Assembly (NCBI RefSeq): GCF_000348985.1
Contig: NC_035928.1
Location: 124,001 to 188,000 of the forward strand
DNA from: Huiozyma naganishii CBS 8797
Taxonomy: Eukaryota > Ascomycota > Saccharomycetes > Saccharomycetales > Saccharomycetaceae
Length of the DNA: 64,000 nt
Reading direction: 5' to 3'
The notes under the pieces were generated by a model. The model was not told where the DNA came from, made no database searches, and worked only from the letters and a program-made list of their open reading frames with translations. Position 1 is the first letter of the stretch; the number at the start of each line of letters is the position of its first letter. Below, piece after piece: positions 28,626 through 37,629 of this stretch. Position numbers and translations under genes: made by a program.

Positions 28626-30995
28626 CTAATACTTACAGTGTTTAAATTCTCGTATCGGCGTCGTTTCTTTGTTCCTGATACATGTTAGGAGTGCGTCCTT
28701 GTACTGCTTGCTGCGGTATCTTTCATATATCAGGGACAGGTACCACCAAATCTCAGCAGAATAGTACGCATCGATTGATTTCCGAATGGAACACTCCAGG
28801 AGCAGCTTCAGCCTTGCATACGCAGCAGATTTATCGGTGTCGTTGGCAAAGACCTCTTCGGCTTTTGAAAGGTCTGTTTTAGCTGATAGTCCCTTCATTG
28901 ATAATTCGGTTTCCAACTCGACATTCTGTTCGGACTCGGGCACAATCAGTTCTGCAAATCCTACGATAGCTCCCACATTAACATCGTCATAGTACAACAC
29001 ATTCTCTACTTCCCCCAGGGCTTTATGCCAATCTTTTTCCAACATTGATAATCTGCTTTGGTGCACGTTACAGTTGATATTTTTCATTTTGGGAGAGTTG
29101 ATTTTGGACACCTCCGCGACGGCGTTTTCAGCTTCCTTTAACAGACTTGTGATTTCTTCCGTAACTTCAGGTCGTGCTGGATCCAACAGACTGGTTTCTT
29201 GCTCGTATTTCCTCATGTAGAAATCAGCAACCATCAGCCAAATATTCTGTAACAGGTACTCCTTGCACCTCGTGGATGATGTATCGTCAGCGGTTGTCTC
29301 TGGAGAAGAGTCGTACAAATCATGATACAGTTCAAACAAATCGACAACCATTTCAAGCGCGTCGCTTGTCCCAAAGATTTCATCGATCAGACATAATTGT
29401 GTACATTTCATGCTGATCAGTTGCCATTTATCCTCATCAGTTAGAGTCTTGGCATCGGTTACCATAGATTCTATAACTGAGCAGACAATCTTGTATGAAT
29501 CTTGCTTATCCTCCTGTACTGAATGGCATAACGCCAATAGATGCCAAGCTCTGTAAAATGTTGGGTGATCGTTTAGGATATGATCTTGTAGAAATGTAAT
29601 ACAGCTTTCGATTTCTCTCATACATGCTAGAGTGTATGCATACTGGAACTGGATCTCTAAATTCATTTCCTTTTTGGGGAGTAAAGACATTGCGTTACAA
29701 ATATAGGACACCAGATCTCCGGACTGTAAAAATTGCAGTTCCGTTGAATGGCTATCGTATATGACTTTCCATGAGCTGAACAGCGTTATTGCCACGTTTT
29801 TAGGGATTACAATTTTTTTGGCAGTGGATGCGTAATTTAAGCAATCCTTGGGATTGTTCGTAATGGGGAACTGTAAATCTTTGTACAGGAATAGCAGCAA
29901 TTTCAATAAGTTCTCCAAGCAAGTCTCGAATTGGAACAGTATTCTAATTGAGTTCGATGGTTTAGTCTTATTCAAAATGAAGTTGTAAGACTCTATGAGG
30001 GAGACGATGTCATCAAACCGGTTTTCGTTTAGTGCGTAGTCCCTTTTCGTATATTTCTCGAGGTTGACAAAATTCAAAATGGACTCCTTTATCTCGCCAT
30101 TTAGCATGAAATATATCATAGCCGTTTTGCTTACGGTGATACTTTGAAATGTCTTCGCCATCGACGAGATGATGAATGTTTTCCACTGTGGAAGTGGTTT
30201 ATGGTTCAGTGTTATCAAAAACTTCTGTAACACTATGTGGACCTGATCCAATGTAGTGTCATTTGATTCGTTGGCTCTTGGAAATTTCGCCCTCGACAGA
30301 ATTTCTTCGCAGTACTGTAACATTTTGGGTTGTTCTGTATCCAAGTCTGTATCATTATCCCTAGATGCTTCGACGTACATCATTGCAATGAGCGGGTTAC
30401 GAGATTTGAACTTCTCAAACAAATTTTCCAAACTGGGCGCGTTCAACTCTAAAGCGATCAATTGCAAGTAGTAATACACGTACCCGTACGATTTTTTCGG
30501 AATGTAGTCAATAACTTGCAACAGCTTTTGGTAGTGTATCAGTGGATTCCCCGTGATTTTAGCTTTGTAGTATAAATTTTCCAAATCCAACAGACTGTGG
30601 AAATCGTGGTAAACGGATCCCTTTTCACTTCTAGCCATACCTGCTTGGAAGTTCTCATCTAGCAGTTTCATAGATGTGTCATAATCCGCCAAATAGAACA
30701 AAATGATACACTTACAATTCACTAGAATCTTGGTTGCCAGGTTCAAAGTTGCTGGATCCTGGGCTAGAGTAACAGTTTGGTCCGCTGTGGCCTCCATTTT
30801 CTTACACTGATCCATCAAGACACGGCCCACGTCCTGCGAAATTCCATTATTTTGAGACAGATGGTAGTATAATCGGAACTGTAGCGCCAGTATGTTGTCA
30901 AGCAGGGGAACACCAGATTCGAAGGTGGATGCACCCATCATCCGTCTCTCCAGCGCCTCTGCAACAGAGTCCCTGATCACATTTGTTGCAAGCAT
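28626..30995 (-). CDS. YPP1: YPP1, TPR-like cargo adaptor and Stt4 complex subunit
   Basis: The product has 789 residues from the ATG at 30995 (MLATNVIRDSVAEALERR); S. cerevisiae Ypp1 has 817. The frame is open upstream to 31043 but begins with TTG. Conserved segments are STFESGVPLLDNILALQFRL, YKAWHLLALCHSVQEDK-like (here FYRAWHLLALCHSVQEDKQD), DTDKSAAYARLKLLLECSI, YYSAEIWWYLSLIYERY, and the end IREFKHCKY. Ypp1 (TTC7-like) with Efr3 anchors the PI 4-kinase Stt4 at the plasma membrane. It is divergent from SNG1. Confidence 0.95.
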   Translation of the reverse strand: MLATNVIRDSVAEALERRMMGASTFESGVPLLDNILALQFRLYYHLSQNNGISQDVGRVLMDQCKKMEATADQTVTLAQDPATLNLATKILVNCKCIILFYLADYDTSMKLLDENFQAGMARSEKGSVYHDFHSLLDLENLYYKAKITGNPLIHYQKLLQVIDYIPKKSYGYVYYYLQLIALELNAPSLENLFEKFKSRNPLIAMMYVEASRDNDTDLDTEQPKMLQYCEEILSRAKFPRANESNDTTLDQVHIVLQKFLITLNHKPLPQWKTFIISSMAKTFQSITVSKTAMIYFMLNGEIKESILNFVNLEKYTKRDYALNENRFDDIVSLIESYNFILNKTKPSNSIRILFQFETCLENLLKLLLFLYKDLQFPITNNPKDCLNYASTAKKIVIPKNVAITLFSSWKVIYDSHSTELQFLQSGDLVSYICNAMSLLPKKEMNLEIQFQYAYTLACMREIESCITFLQDHILNDHPTFYRAWHLLALCHSVQEDKQDSYKIVCSVIESMVTDAKTLTDEDKWQLISMKCTQLCLIDEIFGTSDALEMVVDLFELYHDLYDSSPETTADDTSSTRCKEYLLQNIWLMVADFYMRKYEQETSLLDPARPEVTEEITSLLKEAENAVAEVSKINSPKMKNINCNVHQSRLSMLEKDWHKALGEVENVLYYDDVNVGAIVGFAELIVPESEQNVELETELSMKGLSAKTDLSKAEEVFANDTDKSAAYARLKLLLECSIRKSIDAYYSAEIWWYLSLIYERYRSKQYKDALLTCIRNKETTPIREFKHCKY

Positions 30996-31184
30996 TGTGT
31001 GTCTCTCAATCTCAACAACGAAACCTATATCAAATAAGTTCAATTGAGCCCCACACTACTCTTTTACCAGTCCATAGCACCAGACTGCACTTGCTCTGTG
31101 ATAAACTCGAGGTCAGCTTCAGTTAAAGAGAAGCCCAAGATTGACACTAAAAGAAAAAGAAACGTGAAATTGCGGTTTGAATTA

Positions 31185-31212
31185 CCCAATTGGGGAACCC
31201 ATCCCAATTGGG
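31185..31212. promoter_or_regulatory. Pair of CCCAATTGGG palindromes in the YPP1-SNG1 promoter
   Basis: The same 10-bp perfect palindrome occurs at 31185-31194 and 31203-31212, 8 bp apart (about 18 bp centre to centre). I do not know a yeast factor with this site. It may be a paired binding site for a dimeric regulator, or a chance duplication. Confidence 0.5.
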
Positions 31213-31296
31213 AAACAGCCTTCAAGCCCTAATTTTTTTCTGTTTTCAAACCCTAAAAAGCAATTTGCTCCGCGAAAATAAAAAAAAAGGGTACAT

Positions 31297-31323
31297 TCCA
31301 CGGACTCTTTTTATTTCCGCGGA
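31297..31323. promoter_or_regulatory. Two Pdr1/Pdr3 response elements upstream of SNG1
   Basis: TCCACGGA at 31297-31304 and TCCGCGGA at 31316-31323 are exact matches to the PDRE consensus TCCRYGGA. They lie 11 bp apart and about 260-290 bp before the SNG1 start. This is the usual arrangement in pleiotropic-drug-resistance promoters and fits SNG1's role in drug tolerance. Confidence 0.8.
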
Positions 31324-31584
31324 ATTTTCAAAAAAGAAAGAAACCTTTTAGACACAATTTCCAATGTTCCCTTTTTTGGTGAAAAGTAGAAACGTGATTA
31401 GATAATCATGAGTACATTATCAATGTTGCATTGGTCAGAAAGACTATACGGATATGTATAGATACATGTATATATATATTGGGGGTTGGCGATCTGAAGA
31501 AGGCAAAGAGGGTTGGTTGTCTTGATTGTGCCTAAGAATCGCCTCATTTGGGCATCGATTGAATAGGATTACCTGAGTTTATTT

Positions 31585-33090
31585 ATGCAGGGCGATACAA
31601 CGAACGGGAAAAGTTTGGATAGTACGAGAATGAACTCAATGGACGGCAGTAGCAGCAGTCGTGGTAGTGCTGAAGCTAGCAGTGTCGCAGACGATATTGA
31701 AGGGTACGAGCAATCTAAGGTGGAACCTTTGGGTGTCCCCCTGCAGCCGGTGAGGACGAGTCTTTTCTCTCCCAGGATGAAGGGGACGAGGAAGAAGATT
31801 CTCATAAAGTTTGTACTGGTCAATTTGTTACTGGGGGCGTTCATCCTCTCACTGTTGACAGTGTACTGGGGGGCGACATACAGAACCACTAAACATTTGC
31901 GTAGAGTCACCGTGGTGGCTGTGTTGGAGGATGATCCTGTGGATTCCCCCATTAGCGAGGGTATGACAGATGCCCTGCCAGGTTTGATTGATGCTAACCC
32001 TTTAGGCTGGAAAATCTTCAATACTTCCCATTTTATGGCAAAGTACAACTTAGATAACCGTTCAGAGATATCCGAGCGGTTGATCAAGCTTGTGTACGAC
32101 GAGAAATACTGGTTTGCGTTCCACTTGAAACCTAATATGACTTTCTCATTGTATAACTCTTTGGTCAATGCGGGGCCCGACACGGTCCGGTTCAATTCTA
32201 CCGAGTTTGTGGATGTGGTCTACGAGACGGGGAGGGATCCCGCAAGTGTTGCGTCCGTCATGATACCGTATGTGAAGGAACTTCAAAGCCAGTGGAAGAA
32301 CTACTATCAAAGCACGTACCTACCTTCGTTCCTTTCCAATATTACCAATACGAACGACTTTCAAGCAAGACCACAAATGTGGTCTACCCTGGGGGACATC
32401 ACATTCAACTTCATTGATTACAGACCCTTCTATGACCGGATAATCTTATCGCCGTTGCAAGTTGGTATGATTTACTGTATCATTTTAACGGTTTTCCAGT
32501 TTGCTGTCTTCGGTCCATTGCACATGGAGATGGCGCGCGTCTTGAAACCAAAACACATTTTCATTTACAGACTGTTCATGTCGTGGTCAACGTACTTCTT
32601 CATGTCCCTCTTCTTCTGCACCGTTTCAGCAATGATGCAGATCGACTTCACAAGGGCATTCGGCCGCGGTGGGTTTGTCGTCTACTGGTTTTCCACTTTG
32701 CTCGTCATGGCCGCCGTCGGTGGTGCAAACGAAAACGTTATAGGTCTCATTGTAGTGTACGGCCCACAATATTTGACTTCATGGCTGTTGACGTGGATTA
32801 TCATGAACATCGCTTCAAGTTTCTACCCACTCGTCCTAAACAACGTTTTTTACAGATACGGTTACATGATGCCTTTGCACAACGGTGTCGATATATTCAA
32901 AGTGATATTCCTAAACGTATCGAAACAACATATGGGGAGGAACTACGGTATATTGGTAGCGTGGATTGCTGTAAACACCATCCTTGCTCCTGTAGTGATG
33001 AAATTCATCGGTAAAAAGGCGCAACAAAACGGTAAGCTACAAGACCAAGCAGTTTTGAAGAAATACAATTTACTGCAGGACAGTTCGTAG
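31585..33090 (+). CDS. SNG1: SNG1, nitrosoguanidine-resistance membrane protein
   Basis: The product has 501 residues (S. cerevisiae: 547). It has a Ser-rich cytosolic N-terminus and a first membrane span at about residues 74-95 (FVLVNLLLGAFILSLLTVYW). A large external loop follows with several N-glycosylation sequons (NTS, NRS, NMT, NST). Five or six more spans fill the C-terminal half (VGMIYCIILTVFQFAVF and onwards). Sng1 is a plasma-membrane protein that gives resistance to nitrosoguanidine and related drugs and affects membrane-leaflet lipid balance. It belongs to the fungal DUF3533-type family. Order YPP1-SNG1-FYV8 is conserved. Confidence 0.94.
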   Translation: MQGDTTNGKSLDSTRMNSMDGSSSSRGSAEASSVADDIEGYEQSKVEPLGVPLQPVRTSLFSPRMKGTRKKILIKFVLVNLLLGAFILSLLTVYWGATYRTTKHLRRVTVVAVLEDDPVDSPISEGMTDALPGLIDANPLGWKIFNTSHFMAKYNLDNRSEISERLIKLVYDEKYWFAFHLKPNMTFSLYNSLVNAGPDTVRFNSTEFVDVVYETGRDPASVASVMIPYVKELQSQWKNYYQSTYLPSFLSNITNTNDFQARPQMWSTLGDITFNFIDYRPFYDRIILSPLQVGMIYCIILTVFQFAVFGPLHMEMARVLKPKHIFIYRLFMSWSTYFFMSLFFCTVSAMMQIDFTRAFGRGGFVVYWFSTLLVMAAVGGANENVIGLIVVYGPQYLTSWLLTWIIMNIASSFYPLVLNNVFYRYGYMMPLHNGVDIFKVIFLNVSKQHMGRNYGILVAWIAVNTILAPVVMKFIGKKAQQNGKLQDQAVLKKYNLLQDSS

Positions 33091-33265
33091 GCATATAAAC
33101 ACGAATTTTTGATAGATTTATATACTGGGTTTGGTCAATAGTCAGTTTTTTTATTCGTCATCGACTTTTTTTTACGGTAATTAAAGTGTTTCTAAGAAAC
33201 CGCGAACCATGTTGAGACCATGTTGGGCTCATCCTGCGGTAAAAGAACACTACAGATAGCTGACA

Positions 33266-35863
33266 ATGGCCGATCAAGTGGAAAGGAAGAAGTCTTACAG
33301 ATGGGTGAGTGCATCCCACGTTAACTACGATGGAGCAGACTGGGATACGGACAGTGGAAGCGACCTTGAAAGTAATGATCCCCGGAATGCTAAGCCATCA
33401 ACAATAGCCGAGCCGCTTCCAACATTGCCTGAACAGAATGGTAGTCGGCAAGACCATGTGGATGTTGAAACACAGAAGGAACACAAAGCTCCTTCAACAC
33501 CGCATTTGCAAAACAGCCTCGGAGGTAACCCAGAACACGATGCCCAAGATGGTACGAGGCTGAAGGAAACACCAATGATGGCCAACATTGTGTCACCGAG
33601 CATGCAGTCATCATCGCCCCTAATGAGCACACCGAATCTCAATGTCAGTAGTTCCAAAATGTCCAGTGGCAAGAAGTCGCCGAGTAGGAGCATCAACCAT
33701 GATTTGGATAATTTGATGAAGCAGATATCCAAAGAGATGACACCATTGTTGCCATCGAAAGAAAAATTTAATGACCAAAGTAGCGTTTCTAATGATTCGC
33801 TGCATGATGACCCTGAAATTTTCACCAGCGCAAGAGCTACTCAAAGTCCTTTCCAGCATCCAGACAATATTCAAAGAAGCTCTGGGCCAACGGATGTTGA
33901 ACAAGACGTGCCGCGAAATCAGCACAGTAGCATCGGGCAACAAAGTTTAAACTCCTCTACCTCGAAAAGTGATGGAGATGAGGAAAGCCTCAGGGTGTCA
34001 AAGAACGGCTACTTTGAGGAATACATGGACTCGGATCATAGTGGGTCAGACGATGATGCTCAGGATGATGATTCTGTGATATCTGTGGAAGAGCACAATG
34101 AGCAAATAAATATAAATGGAGACGACAGCTTAAGTACAAAAAACAGTCATCAGGGGGGAGCAAATCAAATCCAAGATACCGTTGAGGACGCATCAACTTT
34201 CCAAAATCCTGATTTAGAAGTAGATGAGAAGATTAGTCAAGAGGAAAATAAAGCCATGCATTATACAAACCAAGTAGCAAATCAAGGTGAAGAGCAACAA
34301 GATACAACTGAGAAGACCCCCGTGCCTTTACAACTGTCAGAGCATAACAACTATTCTGAACTGAGTATACCTGATACGATATCTTCCCATGATCATTCTT
34401 CAGATGAATTGCAGAGCAATGGAGAAGAGGAGCAAGTTTTACCGGAACACTCGCAGCAGCATGACGACAGGTCACATCATCAAGACACTGAATCCAATGT
34501 TACCAACATGTATGATGACGATACGCTTTCGTTTACCCAGTCTGTTGGGTACGAACAAGAGTCTGCCATACTTCCTGAGGTAGAAGAGAACGCAGATTTC
34601 AAGTTTAGCAATAAAGAACATCGTACATCAATCATTGAATCTAGTGAAGACGATGATTATCATCAAAACATCAAGGATGCAGGTCATGCCACGGATAATG
34701 GCAGCGATGGATCTTCGATAAAAGTTTCAAAGAATGGGTATTTTTCCGAGATGTTTGATTATGATCAAAACGACCGTGATATTGAAGGAAATAAGCATAC
34801 TGAGCAAACAAACAATGTAGATACTGACACTCTGTCTGGTATTGGAGGAAATTTGGCAGAAAATAGCCCTGATCGCTCCGAGACATCAATGAAGCAAAAA
34901 GACACCAATGTGATAGATCGCGGAGATGCAGAGATAGACGATGGATCCGTTCCTTCTGAACACGCTGATATTGATGGTAACACGACTGATGAAGATACTA
35001 ACGACATGACCACCTCGAGGAAATCTGTCAACATGGGAAAATGGAAACCGGACACGGATTCCTTGAGAAATGATTTTGTTCAAGAGACCGCCAAAAAGGC
35101 TGTTCCTGAGGGCTTTGTTTTGGACAAAGATGGCAAATTAGTAGACTTGACCCCATCGAGCATGAAACCAAGAGTAGTTTCTACTTACTCTGAGATTGAG
35201 AGCGGCTGGAACGTGTTTCCATCTCAGACTGGGGAAAATGATGATCTCGAAACCATCAAGGATACTAAAACCCTTTATGATAATAGTACTATCTACAATG
35301 TTCCTGGTCTAATAGCCAAGAACCAAAATCTACCGCCTCTGCCTGAGAAAATGATGCCAACCCAAGAAGAGGTAGACGATGACTACAAGCCGTCAATGTC
35401 GCTTGTGGCTTCTGCACCAAGTCACCTCAATGAGGATGGCTTGGGTATTTCACAGCCCAACTCCAAGGATACCGCGAAGGCGACCTCGAACGCAGAAAAT
35501 ATGCCGAAATTGGATACATGTAAGATACTCTTGGCCAAAACGTCTAACAAAACAAAGTATACACAATTGAACGAGTATAGCCAAGCCCTATCTGAATATG
35601 ACTCCGGTATACAAACATGGATTAGCTTCTCTCTGAAGTCCACTTCGAATAGTGATAAGGACTATTTGTTCCAAAACTACAAACAAAATAAGCATGTTAA
35701 AGAGGCATACGCTAAAGCAGACGATATTAGTAAAAAATACACAGTTAGCAATACAGTAGCCAGTGTAAATCAGAACGTTAATCAAATTAGGAAAAAGGTG
35801 TTTCATCATGGTATCAAACCCAAATCATTGTTCAGCACAATTAGTAAAGGAGTTAAATTGTAG
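33266..35863 (+). CDS. FYV8: FYV8-like protein of unknown function
   Basis: The product has 865 residues (S. cerevisiae Fyv8: 817). It is acidic and mostly low-complexity, rich in Ser, Asp, Glu, Asn and Gln, and probably disordered. Its better-conserved parts are the N-terminus (YRWVSASHVNYDGADWDTDS) and the last 150 residues. A short motif VSKNGYF occurs twice, at residues 244-250 and 487-493. PLPTLPEQ and PPLPEK are possible SH3-type ligands. Fyv8 was named from killer-toxin survival screens and its molecular role is unknown. The call rests on position (SNG1-FYV8, YGR197C-YGR196C), size and composition. Confidence 0.85.
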   Translation: MADQVERKKSYRWVSASHVNYDGADWDTDSGSDLESNDPRNAKPSTIAEPLPTLPEQNGSRQDHVDVETQKEHKAPSTPHLQNSLGGNPEHDAQDGTRLKETPMMANIVSPSMQSSSPLMSTPNLNVSSSKMSSGKKSPSRSINHDLDNLMKQISKEMTPLLPSKEKFNDQSSVSNDSLHDDPEIFTSARATQSPFQHPDNIQRSSGPTDVEQDVPRNQHSSIGQQSLNSSTSKSDGDEESLRVSKNGYFEEYMDSDHSGSDDDAQDDDSVISVEEHNEQININGDDSLSTKNSHQGGANQIQDTVEDASTFQNPDLEVDEKISQEENKAMHYTNQVANQGEEQQDTTEKTPVPLQLSEHNNYSELSIPDTISSHDHSSDELQSNGEEEQVLPEHSQQHDDRSHHQDTESNVTNMYDDDTLSFTQSVGYEQESAILPEVEENADFKFSNKEHRTSIIESSEDDDYHQNIKDAGHATDNGSDGSSIKVSKNGYFSEMFDYDQNDRDIEGNKHTEQTNNVDTDTLSGIGGNLAENSPDRSETSMKQKDTNVIDRGDAEIDDGSVPSEHADIDGNTTDEDTNDMTTSRKSVNMGKWKPDTDSLRNDFVQETAKKAVPEGFVLDKDGKLVDLTPSSMKPRVVSTYSEIESGWNVFPSQTGENDDLETIKDTKTLYDNSTIYNVPGLIAKNQNLPPLPEKMMPTQEEVDDDYKPSMSLVASAPSHLNEDGLGISQPNSKDTAKATSNAENMPKLDTCKILLAKTSNKTKYTQLNEYSQALSEYDSGIQTWISFSLKSTSNSDKDYLFQNYKQNKHVKEAYAKADDISKKYTVSNTVASVNQNVNQIRKKVFHHGIKPKSLFSTISKGVKL

Positions 35864-37629
35864 TCTCCGGCGGTTTAAAGTTACATTTGAAATTGGCACA
35901 AGTTGCCCAAATTTTTATACAAATTGATATAGTTGTTATTTAGCTGTTTTTTTTTGCTTTGGCATGTTCTTATTGCCAAAAGAATAAGTCGCTGATAATA
36001 GTTTTATTTAACCTTCGTAGGTAATGTATTGCATCAGATTACATATATCTTTTCTTTTACTGGACAGTCAGTTTGAGCCTGTGGTGATATCACATTCCCG
36101 TCATTTACAATATCAAACAGAAACCGTTTCGTCAAAAAGCTAAAGTAAGTTGTGGTTAAACAACTTATCTACAGTGTGATATTCTTAGTTGGTCCGTATA
36201 CGTAGTTTTAAGTTATATCAGTTGTCCATGATTATGTATATTTGATCCGTTTTGGTTTGTTCTTGGTTCCTGGGTCAGCGATTCAAAAACTGTCTTAAAA
36301 GATGTCGGTGCAGATACCTTGCAGCTTATATACGTTGTCTCGAGTTCGTATACTCACATGTCGGGTTTATAATAGTTCATAGTACTGTGATTGAGAGGGT
36401 AACGGGTCATAAGTCCATTCCCAAAGGGAGTTCCCGAGTTATCCTCACTATTTACCGCATCAAATTACAATATCATGTAATTTCCAACTAATAGCCACAG
36501 CAAAAAAGACTCAATATAGGTAGTTTGCTAAATAAATAGATTTGAGATAACGTGGCCATCTGCATGTCTTGCTGTTGGATATTGGAAATCCGGCTTTCGT
36601 ACAATGCTACATTGCTTATCATCATATAAAAGGTGAAAAGAATTCATCGACAGTTTATGTAGCTCTCCTATATAATGCGTATACGGGGGAGGAGCTTCCG
36701 GCGCTCGGCAGTGACCGTCTGCTGGAGGACCCTGCCACGCCTCAAACATGCGTAGTGTAGCATCATTCTTAGCTTCTAGAATTATTTTTGCAGGTTATTT
36801 ATTTGGGTTTTACCTTTGTTGGAGTTTGAATCTATTTCAAAATGTTAAAATTGAAAAGTATACCAAAGAACTTGAAGTACGGGGTACCGGGATAGTAAAG
36901 TTGCCAACGCCTTAATAATTGTATTGTAGATAAGCAAGAGTTAGGTACTCCAAACATACCAAAGGTTCTTGTATTTCTTCTTCCTACAAGAAATGAAACT
37001 AGTCTCACACTATAATAAGGCAAACAAAAATGGGACAGTCATATCAGAGTGACTATACTATACAGAAATAAGGCGACTACTGTAACGTTTTTTTCTACGT
37101 AGGTAAACATAACACTTTTTGTTTTACTGCAGGGAACATTGAGTATCTGTATGTCACTGGAATTTGCTCCTCGTTTCAAAAGCATTACTTAGTCTGAAAG
37201 GGTGTTCTGAACAATCCCATTCACTTCAAAATAATCCTCGCGAGTTTCAACCAGTGTCTCTTAATCTTGCACAAGAGCGAAAAGAAGCCAAAGGGAGAAG
37301 AGAGGGTCAAGAAATGATTATAGAGATGAAGACATATTCATCATTAATGCAGCATATATATATAAATTCTTCACTATATCCATTTGTTTCCATACTTCTA
37401 TAAAATGACTTTAGCTTAAATTTGGTATACTACCTCCCTTAGTTTTATTACTATCACTCTTTATTCTTGTTACAGTGTCGTTTCAATAGTAATGTACAGT
37501 TCGTACAGCCGCACGTCAAAAATAACAAAACCTCATGATTAAAAAAAGGTTCGAGATTCGCAGCGAACGAGACCCAACTGTTCACCCCCCCAGAAGAGGT
37601 ACAGGACCCCAACATACCTGCAAATAATC
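35864..37629. other. 1.77-kb gene-free spacer between FYV8 and XKS1
   Basis: S. cerevisiae has the exosome gene SKI6 (YGR195W) here. I see no SKI6-like sequence in any frame; the open frames present are under 80 codons. The sequence is AT-rich except for a small GC-rich patch near 36685-36740. A TGTTGGATATTGG at about 36573-36585 resembles the start of a Ty1/copia-type LTR, but I found no matching end. The last 250 bp presumably hold the XKS1 promoter. Confidence 0.6.

Noticed and set aside
37550..37570. GGTTCGAGATTCG, similar to a tRNA B box, before XKS1
   Set aside because: Two bases differ from the B-box consensus and no A box or cloverleaf can be drawn around it.
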